Below are positions 58,901 to 64,000 of a stretch of DNA of 64,000 nt, one piece after another. Position 1 is the first letter of the stretch, and every line of letters starts with the position of its first letter. Under the pieces are notes generated by a model. The model was not told where the DNA came from. It saw only the letters and a list, made by a program, of their open reading frames with translations, and made no database searches. The translations under genes and the position numbers were made by a program. The stretch is taken from assembly GCA_936450465.1 (NCBI GenBank), contig OW388289.1, positions 74,698,593-74,762,592 of the forward strand. The letters are read 5' to 3'. The DNA is from Gibbula magus (Eukaryota > Mollusca > Gastropoda > Trochida > Trochidae).

Positions 58901-61900
58901 CGAGTTGGCATGCTTTAACATTGAATAAAACATAGCAGGGAGCATAAAACACGAAGGGCGCAGCCCTGAGTGTTTTATGCTCTCTGCTATGTTTTATTCT
59001 ATGATAAAGAACAACGAGTCTTCTATTTCTTATATGAGATGCCCTTAAATAGTTACTCGCTTTTCTATAAAAAACGCGGAGATGTAATGTTGTTTGCATA
59101 AACTTTATTTTGAAAATATTAATGCCTCCCGTCGTAGAACACATTCTCTAGCATTGGACAATCAAAGTGACGTAAAATATGACGTCGTTTGCTAAGCGAC
59201 ACTCTCACTGTTGTCTAAAATCATGAGCATGTTTTATTGTCTCATAAAGCACGCTGTCGGTCCCATTTACTGCCTGTGTTTTACGGATGTAGGTATCTTA
59301 TATTGTGATATAGAAATTATGAAAATGCATTCAGTAGTTTAGCAGTAATAATTGGTGTAAGAAGTTGTGAAAAGCGATGATTGTTTAAAAATTTATGAAG
59401 TGTAAAAATGACATTTTCGCGGCGTTTGCTGTGTCTTTATTATTTTTTTCACATTTGCGAATTTTATATGGAATTGTAGACTATTCTCTCCCCTTTATTT
59501 TGGTGTAAAAATATTTTAATACAACCAATTGGTTCAGATGATATGAAGTGCATGAGAAAGGCGGGTTACCGCTATATGTTCCCATAATAGGGACACTGTT
59601 GTGAGATGCAAGTTAGATAGCATGTACGGGTGTGTGGGCCCGAGGCAATGCAAACACATGGGTGATAATTAGCCCCCAGGGAGATTAGGCTTCAGAGTGA
59701 AGCCCGACAAAATTGGCCTTTTGTAAAGCTAATTATCGATGCGTTACGGGTCAACAATGCACACACAATTTGGTGTGATTTTTGCTGGACATTTCGACTG
59801 GACATTGACAAAGACTCGTTATCGTGGCGAACTGCGAGATTTATATAAACAAGTATTCATGTGGCGATCCACGGACACACACCGTCTAGCATTTCGTCTG
59901 GAGGTCAAATATAAAATTAACTGACCCAGTATATGCACTAAGTCCGACGTACACATTTCGCCAAGGGGTCAAACATTATTCTCTATGAGCTTCCCGGACC
60001 AATACGGGACCCGCAAGTTAAGGGTTAATTTTCAATTTTTTCATGATGAAAAATCAACTTTAAGAAAAAGTGACTAAAGTACATTCAGAGAGAGGTTACT
60101 ACCCTTAACTTCAGTTTGAAAAAAAATATTTCAGGCAGGTCTAAATTTTGGGTGTGACATTAAAAAGAAATAATTGCCCAGGTCCCTATATAGGCTGCTG
60201 TGAATGTAGGATAACGAACCTTCTACCACCAGGGTGATCGTGTTTGGTCTGAAGCCTGGTCCACCTGGACACAGCGAGTTGTATTCACCTGGAACAAACA
60301 CATACACACGTTATCATTATTGCCAATCCTGACTATCAATAAAGAAAAATCTATCAGCCAATTGTGGATTTTTTTTACATTATCACTGTACCGTAAGCAC
60401 TATCATAATATCAAAACATTTTTGCATGAAATTACAATCACCCAGGCAAAGATCCTATAATCCCTTTCCCACTGTATAATTTCTCAAGAAGTGCTCATAA
60501 AATCACAATGATTTTTATGATGAATTCTTCAAACTTACCTCCGACCATATAATTAATAAATATGATAAAATAATAAGATGTCTTACTTTTCCCAATGCAA
60601 TGGAATTCAATATTAATGCTCTCAGAAATCCATTTTATATTTTCTATGTATTTTATAAATTGTTCATCAAATAAAAAATGTTTTACTAGGAGGGCACTCA
60701 CTTGATCCATTGCGAGGACAGTGTTCACACAATCCAGGCACGTCTCCCCATCCCTTCCCTACAGTACAGCAGCACGTAGCACGAGATATTTCGGTAGCAA
60801 TCTGGTCTGTGCACACCACCATGCGATCTCGCCGCGAGAACTGAGGGATCTCCATGTAACAGGCTCCTAGTCTCTTGTCTGCAAAGAGTAAAATTTTTTG
60901 AGTGAAAATTTAGAATTATTAATTGATACATGATAATAATAATAAGTATAGTCTTGTATTGCGCCAATATACTCCAGTCACGCTAAAGTGGTTGCTCGTG
61001 GCACAGCTTCACACATGATGGAATTTGTGGAACAGGTGAGTCTTTAGCTCTGACTGAAACGTCTCTAGGGAAGGTGCATTCTTTAGCGCAAGAGGCAGAG
61101 AATTCCACAGTGATGGGTTCAAAAACATTTCAAGCAATATCTCCTTTCTTTATTTTTCAAGGATCATGATCATATGTGCTGATTTCAGTTCAAATAATTT
61201 TTCACATATGCATTATCACTGGCCAGTCTGATTAAAATCGACCTTGTTCCGAGGAATAAAATTTGCAAAATTTTGCATCTGCCGGGATACGAACAGGTTC
61301 TGTAGATTCCTCGCCACAAGGTCTGAGAACACCCCGTATAGGCGTGTGTTCAGAACCAGTTTAGCGCAGCCAAAACCCAGTCAAATAGCTGACCAATCAC
61401 ATCATAGTATTTAAACGGTTGCGGTTTTGAAAGCATTCGGAACAGACAAAAGGATAGCTGTTTGGAGTTATCTGCCCCTAGTTTCTCGCACCGAAAGCAT
61501 TTGTTGGGCATCTTTTGATTGGCTAGCTGAATTGCGCCCGAACACGCTAGTGTACGGGGTGCTTTCAGACGGTTGGCGTGGAAACCCACGAACAAGTTCG
61601 TATCCCGGTAGATGCACTATTTTGCATTTTTTATTCCACGGAAAACCGTCGATTTTAATCAGACTGTATCACTGGCCAAATATTTCTTTCCAAAGACATT
61701 CGGGCCACAGTCATACATATGCATATGCAGAAACTGAAACTACACATCCCATTCAAAGCAGTAAAAAGTTTTCAAACTTACATTTGACTCATACTAGTTG
61801 TGGTGCATTGTCCTTTTTATTCAGAAATCACTACTTTCACCTTTTATCGTCACTATACTGAATCAACTTGCATTAAAATAGTAAGATTCAGCAAAATTCA

Positions 61901-63850
61901 GTCTTCGCGAGATCACATTATGAATTAATTTTTTCAATAAACTATGTGTTGTCAACGACTACATACCTACACATCCAGTGCCGGTCGGGTTGAGCTCGTA
62001 CTGTGGGGGACACTGACAGAGGTACCCCCCCTGGGTGTTCACACACGTCCCGTACTGGCAGTTGTCTATGTTCTGACACTCGTCTATGTCTGTAATATAG
62101 GAAACAGGAATACAGATTTATGTTGTGAAACACCTGTCTTTTTAAATGAATGAAAAAATAATTCCATTTTCCTCTGGGTGTGTGTATTTAAACAGCTATA
62201 CCAGTTAAGTGAAAAATCTAGGTTGAAAACAATGCCACAAAATTTTAATACATCGTCTGACATTAGGCACTTATGTTTCTCACTGGATCAAGTTCTCAAA
62301 ATTAAAAAGAAAACTTGTTATTAAATTCATCCAGAATGTTGATTACTAAAATATAAAAACACTCATTTATTCAAAGGTGGTCGACCAAGATGAACTAATG
62401 TCATATTTGCAAATCAGAATGTCAAGAATTAAAAAACTTAGTAATTTAGATGTATGATTTATTATATTCTCTATTATATCTACTGATGTAAGCGGCATTG
62501 AGCATGTTTTGTCATTTATCTTTTTTAAAACAAGAGTCATCAGAAGATGACATATCCCACCGGTTCCACAAAATTTTTAAAACACATCTTTGACAGATAC
62601 TTGTGTATCTACTACCGTACTTCAGTTAGTGGGTATTACAGATGCTGAGTTTCAGGTATGTTAAGGGTTTTAGACTTCTGCTCTAGAAGCAGTCAAAATC
62701 AACAACAACCAACATCCCTCTCATGTTTCTATGGAAACAGAAAGAAAAAAATAATTTCAGAATAAATCTGAAAATATCAAAAGGCACCACTTCAGTTAGT
62801 GGGTAATACACATGCAAAGTTTCAGGAAGATATGATGAACGGTTTTGGAGTTGTGATCCGGAAACGAACCTGTCTCTGAACAAAGTCCAAATTCAACAAG
62901 TTTCTATGGAAACGGAAAAAAATAAAATTTTCAGAAATCTGAAAATATCAAAAGGCACCACTTCAGTTAGTGGGTAATACACATGCAAAGTTTCAGGATC
63001 ATATGATGAACGGTTTTGTAGTTGTGCTCCGGAAACGAACCTGTGTCTGAACAAAGTCCAAATTCAACAAGTTTCTATGGAAACGGAAAAAAATAAAATT
63101 TTCAGAAATCTGAAAATATCAAAAGGCACCACTTCAGTTGGTGGGTAATACACATGCAAAGTTTCAGAAAGATATCATGAACGGTTTTCAAGTTCTGCAC
63201 CGGAAACGAAATGATTACGGACGGACAGACGGACGGACGGACAGATGGACGGACGGACGGACAGATGGACGGGGTGATGACTATATCCCACGGTATTACA
63301 TACCGGTGGGATAAAAATTAAATTGATGAATTGTCCAAATATTATTCTACTTGATCTCACCTGTACAGTTTCCACCTGAGTTGTCAAGCTGGTAACCTTG
63401 GTTACAGATACACCTGAACATTCCAAAGACGTTCTCACAGCGGCCATTTACACAAAGGTTGTGGAACATGTCACACTCGTTGATGTCTGAAAATAAATAA
63501 GGATTTTTAAAGATAATTTTAGATCTTCTATTGGGTAAAGAATAATTTTTCAAAAAATCAAAATTGTAGGCAGGTATTTGTACTTTCAAGCACAATATGT
63601 TAGTGCCAAGAGTTATTGGAAACTTTAGGCCTTGAACAGCATGAGTATAAAACACACATTGTTATTAGTTTTCTACAACTTTATACATATGCAAATATAT
63701 TGATAAAAACAATATTCTTCTCACCTACACAAGCCCGTTCGTCCTCTGTGGGAGCGAATCCCATGTCACACTCACACCGGAATCCTCCCGGGTAGTTGTA
63801 ACATTGTCCGTTATCACACAGGTTCGGGTCCACGCTGCACTCGTCCACAT
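37621..63850 (-). CDS. FBN: Fibrillin gene, 3' half (34 exons; 5' part outside window)
   Basis: This gene encodes an extracellular-matrix glycoprotein that forms microfibrils. The protein is read from position 63850 down to 37621 in 34 exons, listed separately. Almost all exons are phase 1-1 and encode one six-cysteine cbEGF domain each, starting D-x-D/N-E-C, or part of an eight-cysteine TB domain with a C-C-C triplet. Counting from the right edge the order is 3 EGF, TB, 2 EGF, TB, 7 EGF, TB, 5 EGF, TB, 7 EGF, then the C-terminal region. From memory this is the layout of vertebrate fibrillin from cbEGF20 through TB4-TB7 to the end. TB repeats also occur in LTBP proteins, but the long EGF runs and asprosin-like tail point to fibrillin. 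The coding part in the window totals 4523 nt and stays in frame (about 1507 codons). The N-terminal half, signal peptide and promoter are not in the window. The introns are full of repeats. Confidence 0.93.
38306..38603 (-). CDS. FBN: Fibrillin exon, C-terminal region with furin-type sites
   Basis: 298-nt exon (phase 2 to 0) beginning G-H-C and containing the C-x-x-C pair C-Y-D-C found before the processing site in fibrillins. Two R-x-K-R sites follow: R-N-K-R before S-L-P, and R-Q-K-R before E-V-Y-H, 32 residues apart. Between them lies an acidic stretch. The exon ends in a basic R-R-R-K-G-R-H cluster. Acceptor ...atttcag, donor gtaagtca. Confidence 0.88.
39132..39234 (-). CDS. FBN: Fibrillin exon, last EGF (cbEGF43 position, calcium site lost)
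   Basis: 103-nt exon (phase 1 to 2) starting D-P-S-A-C where D-x-N-E-C is expected. The hydroxylation segment reads C-S-P-S-S-Q-G-F, so the Asn/Asp is missing too. Its end, Y-Q-P-I-G-Q-G joined to H-C on the next exon, matches the end of the last human fibrillin EGF. Donor gtaagata. Confidence 0.87.
39632..39754 (-). CDS. FBN: Fibrillin exon, cbEGF (cbEGF42 by position)
   Basis: 123-nt phase 1-1 exon starting D-E-N-E-C-M-D-Q, as in human fibrillin, after ...cctgtccag and ending T-C-L-G before gtgggtta. Contains [12 protein letters not shown]. The 3.2-kb intron before it carries the nested hAT-like element. Confidence 0.87.
40121..41508. mobile_element. Non-autonomous hAT-like element
   Basis: 1388 bp with inverted termini TAGGGCTTCCACGGGT and ACCCGTGGAAGCCCTA and a perfect 8-bp target duplication CACATGAT (40113-40120 and 41509-41516). 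Subterminal ACTCGAGT motifs repeat at both ends. No transposase frame. It has inserted into the first unit of the 152-bp array. Confidence 0.85.
41509..42560. repeat. 152-bp tandem repeat, about 6.5 copies
   Basis: Units contain ATGATTGTTCCACACACCAA, TTTTCGAGTTCTG and CCGGAAACGAAATT. The array ends in GGACGGACGG and GCGGGGGATAA. It lies in the fibrillin intron between the cbEGF41- and cbEGF42-position exons. Confidence 0.9.
43004..43117 (-). CDS. FBN: Fibrillin exon, cbEGF (cbEGF41 by position)
   Basis: 114-nt phase 1-1 exon, the shortest EGF exon here, starting [10 protein letters not shown] after ...ccctgcag and ending Q-C-Y-G before gtcagtac. The end of this EGF (Y-N-Q-H-Y) matches the equivalent human fibrillin domain as I remember it. 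Confidence 0.87.
43714..43842 (-). CDS. FBN: Fibrillin exon, cbEGF (cbEGF40 by position)
   Basis: 129-nt phase 1-1 exon starting D-I-D-E-C-A-E-T after ...gtattcag and ending K-C-I-G before gtcagtaa. Contains [12 protein letters not shown]. Confidence 0.87.
44256..44375 (-). CDS. FBN: Fibrillin exon, cbEGF (cbEGF39 by position)
   Basis: 120-nt phase 1-1 exon starting D-L-D-E-C-T-M-M after ...tccctgcag and ending Q-C-D-G before gtaccgtt. Contains [12 protein letters not shown]. Confidence 0.87.
44831..44925. repeat. 22-bp tandem repeat, about four copies
   Basis: Units AAACCAGGGTATTTCTTTT in the intron after the cbEGF39-position exon. Confidence 0.7.
45040..45162 (-). CDS. FBN: Fibrillin exon, cbEGF (cbEGF38 by position)
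   Basis: 123-nt phase 1-1 exon starting D-V-D-E-C-A-L-D after ...cgatacag and ending T-C-R-G before gtaaataa. Contains [12 protein letters not shown]. Confidence 0.88.
45371..45430 (+). repeat. Decayed hammerhead-bearing repeat copy
   Basis: The stem GGAGTA/TACTCC followed by GAAACGTT and then AATAAAGAAGTTGTTATCCA matches the minus-strand sequence at 2040-2090. The CTGATGA box has changed to CTTAAGGA, so this copy should be inactive. It lies in the fibrillin intron after the cbEGF37-position exon. Confidence 0.45.
45611..45736 (-). CDS. FBN: Fibrillin exon, cbEGF (cbEGF37 by position)
   Basis: 126-nt phase 1-1 exon starting D-I-D-E-C-A-D-M after ...ttcttgaag and ending R-C-V-G before gtcagtca. 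Contains [12 protein letters not shown]. Confidence 0.87.
45991..46044 (-). CDS. FBN: Fibrillin exon, end of TB domain (TB7)
   Basis: 54-nt exon with the eighth cysteine in [13 protein letters not shown]. Acceptor ...tgtttcag, donor gtcagttc. Confidence 0.86.
46349..46498 (-). CDS. FBN: Fibrillin exon, first part of TB domain (TB7 by position)
   Basis: 150-nt exon starting D-R-R-Q-D-F-C-Y after ...gtattcag, with [14 protein letters not shown] and S-C-E-K-C-P. Donor gtaattaa. Seven of eight TB cysteines. Confidence 0.9.
46978..47103 (-). CDS. FBN: Fibrillin exon, cbEGF (cbEGF36 by position)
   Basis: 126-nt phase 1-1 exon starting D-I-D-E-C-R-T-Q after ...tttgtag and ending A-C-L-G before gttggtgt. 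Contains [12 protein letters not shown]. Confidence 0.87.
47289..47408 (-). CDS. FBN: Fibrillin exon, cbEGF (cbEGF35 by position)
   Basis: 120-nt phase 1-1 exon starting D-V-D-E-C-V-T-P after ...ctcttag and ending Q-C-R-G before gtttgtat. Contains [12 protein letters not shown]. Confidence 0.87.
47858..47980 (-). CDS. FBN: Fibrillin exon, cbEGF (cbEGF34 by position)
   Basis: 123-nt phase 1-1 exon starting D-L-N-E-C-S-S-R after ...gcttgcag and ending H-C-E-G before gtgagaga. Contains [12 protein letters not shown]. Confidence 0.88.
48694..48813 (-). CDS. FBN: Fibrillin exon, cbEGF (cbEGF33 by position)
   Basis: 120-nt phase 1-1 exon starting D-A-D-E-C-Q-D-S after ...cacacag and ending T-C-E-G before gtataacc. 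Contains [15 protein letters not shown] is a possible glycosylation site. Confidence 0.88.
49123..49248 (-). CDS. FBN: Fibrillin exon, cbEGF (cbEGF32 by position)
   Basis: 126-nt phase 1-1 exon starting D-M-N-E-C-L-K-F after ...ccctgtag and ending V-C-I-G before gtgagtgt. Contains [12 protein letters not shown]. Confidence 0.88.
49308..50168. repeat. 19-bp minisatellite, about 45 copies, with higher-order duplication
   Basis: Units CTTTGTCCAAACCAAGTCA with variants. A segment of about 148 bp at 49608-49755 recurs at 49932-50079, 324 bp away. The long Lys/Pro/Thr-rich open frames across it are artefacts. It lies in the intron between the TB6-position linker and the next EGF exon. Confidence 0.93.
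50371..50439 (-). CDS. FBN: Fibrillin exon, end of TB domain (TB6) and linker
   Basis: 69-nt exon with the eighth cysteine in [11 protein letters not shown], matching the C-P-x-G-x-G-[FY] post-TB linker. Acceptor ...tgttccag, donor gtgggtcg. Confidence 0.87.
51152..51304 (-). CDS. FBN: Fibrillin exon, first part of TB domain (TB6 by position)
   Basis: 153-nt exon starting D-M-R-S-G-F-C-F after ...tccaaag, with [14 protein letters not shown] and E-C-E-V-C-P. Donor gtaagtgt. Seven of eight TB cysteines; N-L-T is a possible N-glycosylation site. Confidence 0.9.
51632..51757 (-). CDS. FBN: Fibrillin exon, cbEGF (cbEGF31 by position)
   Basis: 126-nt phase 1-1 exon starting D-I-N-E-C-R-T-V after ...tgtttcag and ending A-C-R-G before gtgagtat. 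Contains [12 protein letters not shown]. Confidence 0.88.
51896..52021 (-). CDS. FBN: Fibrillin exon, cbEGF (cbEGF30 by position) with RGD
   Basis: 126-nt phase 1-1 exon starting D-I-D-E-C-A-E-I after ...tgttgcag and ending E-C-I-G before gtgagttg. The last loop reads L-S-R-R-G-D-E-C, an RGD tripeptide not found in the TB4-position domain of this gene. Confidence 0.88.
52337..52600. mobile_element. Mariner-like small inverted-repeat element with G run
   Basis: Termini CCATATTCTCTCGGG and CTGAGAGAATATGG with TA on both sides (52335-52336, 52601-52602). A run of 20 G occupies 52361-52380. 264 bp, non-coding. Confidence 0.6.
52696..52821 (-). CDS. FBN: Fibrillin exon, cbEGF (cbEGF29 by position)
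   Basis: 126-nt phase 1-1 exon starting D-V-D-E-C-R-S-L after ...tccatacag and ending N-C-R-G before gtattcgt. Contains [12 protein letters not shown]. Confidence 0.88.
53202..53324 (-). CDS. FBN: Fibrillin exon, cbEGF (cbEGF28 by position)
   Basis: 123-nt phase 1-1 exon starting D-I-D-E-C-A-S-W after ...cttcacag and ending D-C-F-G before gtgagatc. Contains [12 protein letters not shown]. Confidence 0.88.
53738..53863 (-). CDS. FBN: Fibrillin exon, cbEGF (cbEGF27 by position)
   Basis: 126-nt phase 1-1 exon starting D-I-N-E-C-V-D-V after ...ctctgacag and ending S-C-A-G before gttggtga. Contains [12 protein letters not shown]. Confidence 0.88.
54036..54164 (-). CDS. FBN: Fibrillin exon, cbEGF (cbEGF26 by position)
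   Basis: 129-nt phase 1-1 exon starting D-E-D-E-C-R-G after ...ctgttctag and ending S-C-D-G before gtgggtag. Contains [12 protein letters not shown]. Confidence 0.88.
54452..54577 (-). CDS. FBN: Fibrillin exon, cbEGF (cbEGF25 by position)
   Basis: 126-nt exon ending V-C-R-G before gtaagctt. Joined to the preceding exon it starts K-I-N-E-C, so the usual first acidic residue is Lys. Six cysteines and [12 protein letters not shown] are intact. Confidence 0.85.
54703..54750 (-). CDS. FBN: Fibrillin exon, end of TB domain (TB5)
   Basis: Small 48-nt exon giving the eighth TB cysteine in [15 protein letters not shown]. Acceptor ...cttccctag, donor gtaagtca. It was placed by the splice sites and by the need for the eighth cysteine. 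Confidence 0.78.
55237..55404 (-). CDS. FBN: Fibrillin exon, first part of TB domain (TB5 by position)
   Basis: 168-nt exon starting D-M-R-K-G-N-C-Y-M with ...Q-V-I-C-E..., [10 protein letters not shown] and P-C-E-P-C-P, seven TB cysteines. Acceptor ...ctacacag, donor gtaatatt. Confidence 0.9.
55500..56079. mobile_element. Inverted-repeat element containing a 27-bp G-rich minisatellite
   Basis: Ends CAGTGGCGGATCCAG and the inverse of CAATGGCAAATCCAG, with AACATA on both outer sides. Inside, about 17 copies of GGTTCACTCATTGAAAGGGT plus GGTGGGG fill 55522-55997. The class is not determined. Confidence 0.65.
56373..56498 (-). CDS. FBN: Fibrillin exon, cbEGF (cbEGF24 by position)
   Basis: 126-nt phase 1-1 exon starting D-V-N-E-C-R-T-G after ...acccacag and ending D-C-L-G before gtatataa. 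[12 protein letters not shown] gives the hydroxylation motif. Confidence 0.87.
56666..56906 (-). mobile_element. tRNA-derived SINE, copy 2
   Basis: Same family as 30723-30968 in the opposite orientation. A box TAGCTCAGTTGGTAGAGTG, B box GGGGTTCGATTCC, AT-rich tail of TTA repeats. It lies in a fibrillin intron. Confidence 0.8.
56915..57017. repeat. Palindrome beside SINE copy 2
   Basis: Arms GAGAAACCATGATACCGAGG and the inverse CCTCAGTAGCATGGTTTCTC, extended by ATATGGTAAG against CTTACCATAT, around a loop of about 40 nt. Confidence 0.7.
57186..57255 (+). repeat. tRNA-like segment
   Basis: CCTTGGCACAGTAGACTAAAGC and, about 35 nt later, GATACGGGTTCGAGACGCAC look like A- and B-box arms. The acceptor stem does not pair well, so I take it as a SINE head or pseudo-tRNA. 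Confidence 0.3.
57620..57745 (-). CDS. FBN: Fibrillin exon, cbEGF (cbEGF23 by position)
   Basis: 126-nt phase 1-1 exon starting D-I-D-E-C after ...ttattccag and ending R-C-I-G before gtatgtat. Contains [12 protein letters not shown]. Confidence 0.88.
58048..60027. repeat. Repeat-rich block in the fibrillin intron after the TB4-position linker
   Basis: Bounded by TTAACCCTTTAGTTGAG and the inverse-like CAAGTTAAGGGTTAA, so it could be one element. Inside are a decayed copy of the 145-bp repeat (58530-58830) and a palindrome (58887-59032). No coding frame is convincing. Confidence 0.35.
58887..59032. repeat. Long palindrome, arms about 30 bp plus outer arms
   Basis: Inner arms 58923-58952 and 58970-58999 match perfectly or nearly so (GAATAAAACATAGCAGGGAG inverted). 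Outer arms TAAGAAATAGAAGACGAG also pair. Confidence 0.8.
60220..60288 (-). CDS. FBN: Fibrillin exon, end of TB domain (TB4) and linker
   Basis: 69-nt exon encoding the last TB cysteine in [18 protein letters not shown], a very typical fibrillin post-TB linker. Acceptor ...tgttccag, donor gttcgtta. It joins the next exon to give E-D-I-D-E-C. Confidence 0.88.
60702..60878 (-). CDS. FBN: Fibrillin exon, first part of TB domain (TB4 by position)
   Basis: 177-nt exon with seven of the eight TB cysteines: ...G-A-C-Y-M-E..., [20 protein letters not shown]. The acceptor is ...ctttgcag and the donor gtgagtgc. Vertebrate TB4 carries an integrin-binding RGD; none is present here (the sequence reads S-R-R-D-R). 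Confidence 0.9.
60930..61200 (-). repeat. Fragment of a dispersed repeat
   Basis: ATA-rich edge, then TTGCGCCAATATACTCCAGT and GGTGAGTCTTTAGC...GAGAATTCCACAG. I remember similar sequence from many animal genomes but cannot name the class. Confidence 0.3.
61224..61666. mobile_element. Mutator-like element with long inverted ends
   Basis: 443 bp with inverted ends of about 78 bp beginning CAGTCTGATTAAAATCGAC and a perfect 10-bp target duplication TATCACTGGC (61214-61223 and 61667-61676). Long ends plus a 9-11 bp duplication fit Mutator-like elements. No transposase. Confidence 0.75.
61967..62089 (-). CDS. FBN: Fibrillin exon, cbEGF (cbEGF22 by position)
   Basis: 123-nt phase 1-1 exon starting D-I-D-E-C after ...atattacag and ending G-C-V-G before gtatgtag. 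It contains a run of two Gly before Y-L-C-Q-C. It precedes the first TB domain in the window, as cbEGF22 precedes TB4 in vertebrate fibrillin. Confidence 0.88.
62640..63315. repeat. 172-bp tandem repeat with GGAC-rich end
   Basis: Three units with AAAAGGCACCACTTCAGTTA, TCCGGAAACGAACCTGT and TTTCTATGGAAACGG. They end in a GGACGGAC run and a GGTGGGATAA edge. The layout parallels the 152-bp array at 41.5 kb. Confidence 0.85.
63361..63486 (-). CDS. FBN: Fibrillin exon, cbEGF (cbEGF21 by position)
   Basis: 126-nt phase 1-1 exon starting D-I-N-E-C after ...ttttcag and ending N-C-T-G before gtgagatc. Six cysteines; hydroxylation motif C-E-N...F-R-C-I-C. Confidence 0.88.
63725..63850 (-). CDS. FBN: Fibrillin exon, cbEGF (cbEGF20 by position)
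   Basis: 126-nt phase 1-1 exon starting D-V-D-E-C after acceptor ...gtgggtag and ending ...A-C-V-G before gtgagaag. Six cysteines and the Asn hydroxylation motif (C-Y-N...F-R-C-E-C) are present. It is the most upstream fibrillin exon visible. Confidence 0.88.
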   Translation of the reverse strand: MWTSAAWTRTCVITDNVTTTREDSGVSVTWDSLPQRTNGLV

Positions 63851-64000
63851 CTACCCACAAAATAACATTAGTAATAAAATTATGTATATTATTCAAAACA
63901 GTTCATATTCATAATCATAATTCTTGTAATCTGACACAGAGGTATAAAAAGTAAAAAATACTATTTAAAGTAAGCAAACCAGTGTGAACATTGATTTTAA

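Noticed and set aside
59739..59924. 61-codon plus-strand open frame
   Set aside because: Short, within a repeat-rich intron block, no family features.
61942..62133. Arg/Val-rich minus-strand frame
   Set aside because: Out-of-frame reading of the cbEGF22-position exon.

Overview
The window looks like nuclear DNA from an animal, most likely a bivalve mollusc. The organism call is an inference from split genes with short exons in long AT-rich introns, tRNA-headed SINEs, many small inverted-repeat elements, and minisatellites. No species name can be given from the sequence. All three genes I can support lie on the minus strand. I see no convincing plus-strand gene, apart from one weak candidate exon near position 1200.

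From right to left: (1) 63850 to 37621 holds the 3' half of a fibrillin gene in 34 exons, whose 5' part lies beyond the right edge. It encodes about 1507 residues. Calcium-binding EGF (cbEGF) exons are separated by four eight-cysteine TB domains in the order 3 EGF, TB, 2 EGF, TB, 7 EGF, TB, 5 EGF, TB, 7 EGF, then a C-terminal region with two furin-type sites and an asprosin-like domain. (2) 28095 to 23382 holds a complete six-exon tartrate-resistant (type 5) purple acid phosphatase gene, 319 codons, with a TATA box upstream. (3) 16286 to 9042 holds a complete 12-exon ZCCHC4 gene, the 28S rRNA N6-adenosine methyltransferase, 478 codons. In all three genes the splice phases join without a break. 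The three genes do unrelated jobs (extracellular matrix, secreted metallophosphatase, rRNA modification) and show no sign of being a functional cluster.

The rest is repeats. The left 9 kb carries a Penelope-type reverse transcriptase remnant next to a hammerhead-like RNA motif, a 1.7-kb array of a roughly 24-bp unit, and small elements flanked by TTAA. The stretch 17.3-20.65 kb is a composite bounded by inverted repeats and arrays of a palindromic 21-bp unit. A run of about 99 CT units sits at 22.3 kb. A broken integrase-type transposon gene lies in phosphatase intron 1. The 28.2-37.3 kb spacer is AT-rich, with a SINE and dispersed repeats. The fibrillin introns hold a hAT-like element nested in a 152-bp array, a 19-bp array with a higher-order duplication, a mariner-like element carrying a run of 20 G, a G-rich 27-bp minisatellite, a second SINE, several long palindromes, and a Mutator-like element with a 10-bp target duplication.

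All family assignments come from motif recognition by eye. No database search was run.
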